From NCBI RefSeq assembly GCF_023053635.1, contig NC_086175.1:23166740-23230739 (forward strand): a stretch of 64,000 nucleotides of DNA, read 5' to 3'. Numbering within the stretch: the first letter of the stretch is position 1; each line of letters starts with the position of its first letter. This DNA is from Elgaria multicarinata webbii (taxonomy: Eukaryota; Chordata; Lepidosauria; Squamata; Anguidae). Positions 62,069 through 64,000 of this stretch are shown one piece after another. The translations under genes were made by a program, and so were the position numbers. Below the pieces are notes generated by a model. It ran no database searches. It was not told where the DNA came from and saw nothing but the letters and a program-made list of their open reading frames with translations.

Positions 62069-63030
62069 AGGGGCCATAGCTCAGGGTGATACAGCACAGC
62101 TTCGCAGGCGGAAGGCCTCAGGTTCAATAACCGGCTTCTCCAGGCCCCCATCTATACAACAATGGGATTGCTCCTCTTTGAATATAATTTCCGTTGATTC
62201 GAATCTAGGCAAAGAGCATCACACTGCAGAAGCAACAGCGATTTATTGCCTGATTTTTTTTGTAGTGCAGTTATTAATGCGCACATGCGCACATACGATG
62301 ATACGATACTATGGAGGAGAGAGGAGTGAAGCTATAAATTTTATCTGTGGATGTCCACAGATTCATATAAGAGAAAAACTGAAAGGGGGGGGGAAACGAG
62401 GTAGCAAAGGAGGATGCGAGAGAGGGGGAAAACAGCGCATTGCAAAGGACAAAAAGAAAACAAAGGCTTTTCTCCAAGGAGCAAGAGGGGACTGAACACG
62501 TCTCCTCCTTCTGGCTGCCCGTCCCCCTCATTGTTTTAATATGATAAGCTCTATTTGTGGAGCTCCACAGAATCATATAATTTAAAATGAAAACGGCGGG
62601 AAGGAACGAGGGAGCCAGAGGAGGACGCGATAGGTGGGAAGCCAGGAAATCGGCCAATCACTTTGTCCTGCCTTCAAAGCTCTGCCCACATGTCAAAATG
62701 TGTTTTAACTCCCCCAGCGACACATAACTATAATGTGGTGCAAACTCAGACATTGATCTAAAAGTGGCGGTAAATCACAACTACGAATCTGCGCATTATC
62801 GCATTTAAAACCTGGCGCTATGGCGAATGGACGGCTGCATCATGTGTCCTGAAATGCGAATCTGCGCATTTAGGTCAGGGTAAAGAAGCTGTATAGACAT
62901 GCCCCAGGAAGGACTGGGAAAGACCCCTGTCTGAAACCCTGGAGAGCCACTGCCAGTCAGTGTTGACAACAATGGGCTAGATGGAGCAATGGTCTGACTC
63001 AGTGTACGGGCAGCTTCCTATGTTTCCTAA
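62069..63030 (+). mobile_element. CATAGCTCAG-family SINE split by another element
   Basis: The tRNA-like head is at 62069-62144 (GGGGCCATAGCTCAGGGTGA, then CAGGTTCAATAACCGGCTTC). The 3' body resumes only at 62905 (AGGAAGGACTGGGAAAGACC, GGGCTAGATGGAGCAATGGT, CTGACTCAGTGTACGGGCAG). The interruption is the element at 62145-62904. Confidence 0.8.
62145..62904. mobile_element. Non-autonomous DNA transposon, about 750 bp, inside a SINE
   Basis: Termini are inverted: CCCCCATCTATACAAC at the left and GCTGTATAGACATGCCCC at the right. CCAGG stands at both borders and may be part of the target duplication. The interior holds a diverged direct duplication: ATCTGTGGATGTCCACAGAT, then TCATATAAGAG (62340-62430), and ATTTGTGGAGCTCCACAGAA, then TCATATAATTT (62551-62640), each followed by GGGAA...GAGGA(T/C)GCGA. 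No transposase is recognisable. Confidence 0.7.
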
Positions 63031-64000
63031 GAGCCTGACAAATCCTGTTTTCTCTATTTTTGCAATTCCAGATAGGCAGAAAACACAGGAAGTCTAATCA
63101 AGGCCAAACATGACTGCTGAGCTGGATTTGTGAAGGCACAAGTTGTGCAGACCTGGTTTAATGTTACTAAATGTGGGTATTCTTTCCAAAGCTCCCCCCA
63201 ACCCTCAGTTCCCTTCTTCTGTGATTTCTTTCTGGGTTACATTCTTTACGTACACCTGTAGATCAAAAGTGGCTAGGAAGCCATTATTTTCCGACTGGTC
63301 CACTTTATTGGCACTGTTAGTAGCTAATTAACACATTAAGCGTGCTGAAGCATGAACGTGTTTACCCAGAGGTCCTCTCAAGTTTAATTTATGGCTAAAT
63401 CTCCTAGGCAAATGGTAAACATTCATCCTGCCCAAAATAACTTGCATCTGCTAAAAACAACATGGCTGCCATTCATCAAAGTCCAGCACATGTTTTGTTG
63501 GAAAGGACTGGGAGGAGCCGAGAGAGCAAGGCCTAATTAGCTCACTAAACCAGCACAAAGTCACAGGCTGGGAGGACAAGAATCCAGTCAAACGCCCTAA
63601 GCTGAGGAAGGATCAGACAAATGCAAAGAATCCTAAAGAGATTTGTCTTTGAGCGTGCCAAAAGCCACATCGGACAAGAAATACACATCGGACGCTCAAA
63701 GGCAAGGAAGCAAGCTGTGCCATATAACCCAAATAAGGGGAAGCCTCAGTTCTTCATCCTGGCTATTTGGCATTCTAAGTTACATTTGGGGGGGTGGGGG
63801 CAGACCTCCTGCACTGTTAAAACCGCAGGGCAGTCGGACGTTCTGCAGGGGACAGCGTTCAAACTGGCCACTCCTGTGTTAGGATGAAAGCGCTCCCGTA
63901 CCTTGAATAACTGCATAGAGGAGCAAATGCAACTTTCTTTGCCCCAGGATATTTGCCAAAATCCCATCTTCTACCCCATGACTAAAGGAGCCCCTGTCTT

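Noticed and set aside
62069-62144. Functional tRNA gene
   Set aside because: A- and B-box-like sequences are present, but the cloverleaf arms are not complementary and the segment is the head of a known-type SINE.

Overview
This is vertebrate nuclear DNA, most probably from a squamate reptile (a lizard-type genome). The coding exons are short and separated by long introns with GT/AG borders. The interspersed repeats are tRNA-derived Sauria-type SINEs, CR1 and L2-clade LINE fragments, and many small palindromic DNA-transposon remnants. The species cannot be named from this alone.

Two protein-coding genes are supported, arranged tail to tail. On the + strand, DZIP1 (DAZ-interacting zinc finger protein 1, a basal-body and ciliogenesis protein) runs from its ATG at 9833 to its stop at 46863. 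I assembled it as 18 coding exons whose phases all agree, giving 2,469 nt and 822 residues. It has a DZIP1 N-terminal domain, one C2H2 finger, a long coiled coil and an acidic C-terminal tail. Its GC-rich promoter lies at about 9450-9832 and contains an exact RFX X-box match (9580-9593), as expected of a cilium gene. On the - strand, the last four coding exons of CLDN10 (claudin-10, a tight-junction channel protein) lie between 55895 and 48752. Its first exon or exons must lie beyond position 64000. The DZIP1-CLDN10 tail-to-tail order matches human 13q32 and separates this locus from the paralogous DZIP1L-CLDN18 pair.

Layout: 1-1490 is the right end of a 149-bp tandem satellite array (10 full units, then a decayed unit to about 1640). 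1860-2850 is a GC/CpG-rich stretch with no gene I recognise. 2850-9450 is intergenic, with L2 debris, hairpin MITEs and a solo LTR (8654-9160) shortly upstream of DZIP1. 9450-47180 is DZIP1 with repeat-rich introns, including a recently inserted L2 LINE (16346 to about 18020) with a long uninterrupted reverse-transcriptase frame, and a CR1 copy (27341-28299). 47180-48480 is the short gap between the two gene tails. 48480-55895 is CLDN10 exons 5 to 2, and 55896-64000 is its large upstream intron, with LINE, SINE and MITE insertions including a SINE split by a terminal-inverted-repeat element (62069-63030).

I found no bacterial-type operon, CRISPR array, rRNA gene or functional tRNA gene. The main noteworthy points are the satellite array and its boundary, the X-box promoter, the exon-1 splice donor lying in a GTAG microsatellite, and several transposon insertions whose target duplications or nesting can be read directly.
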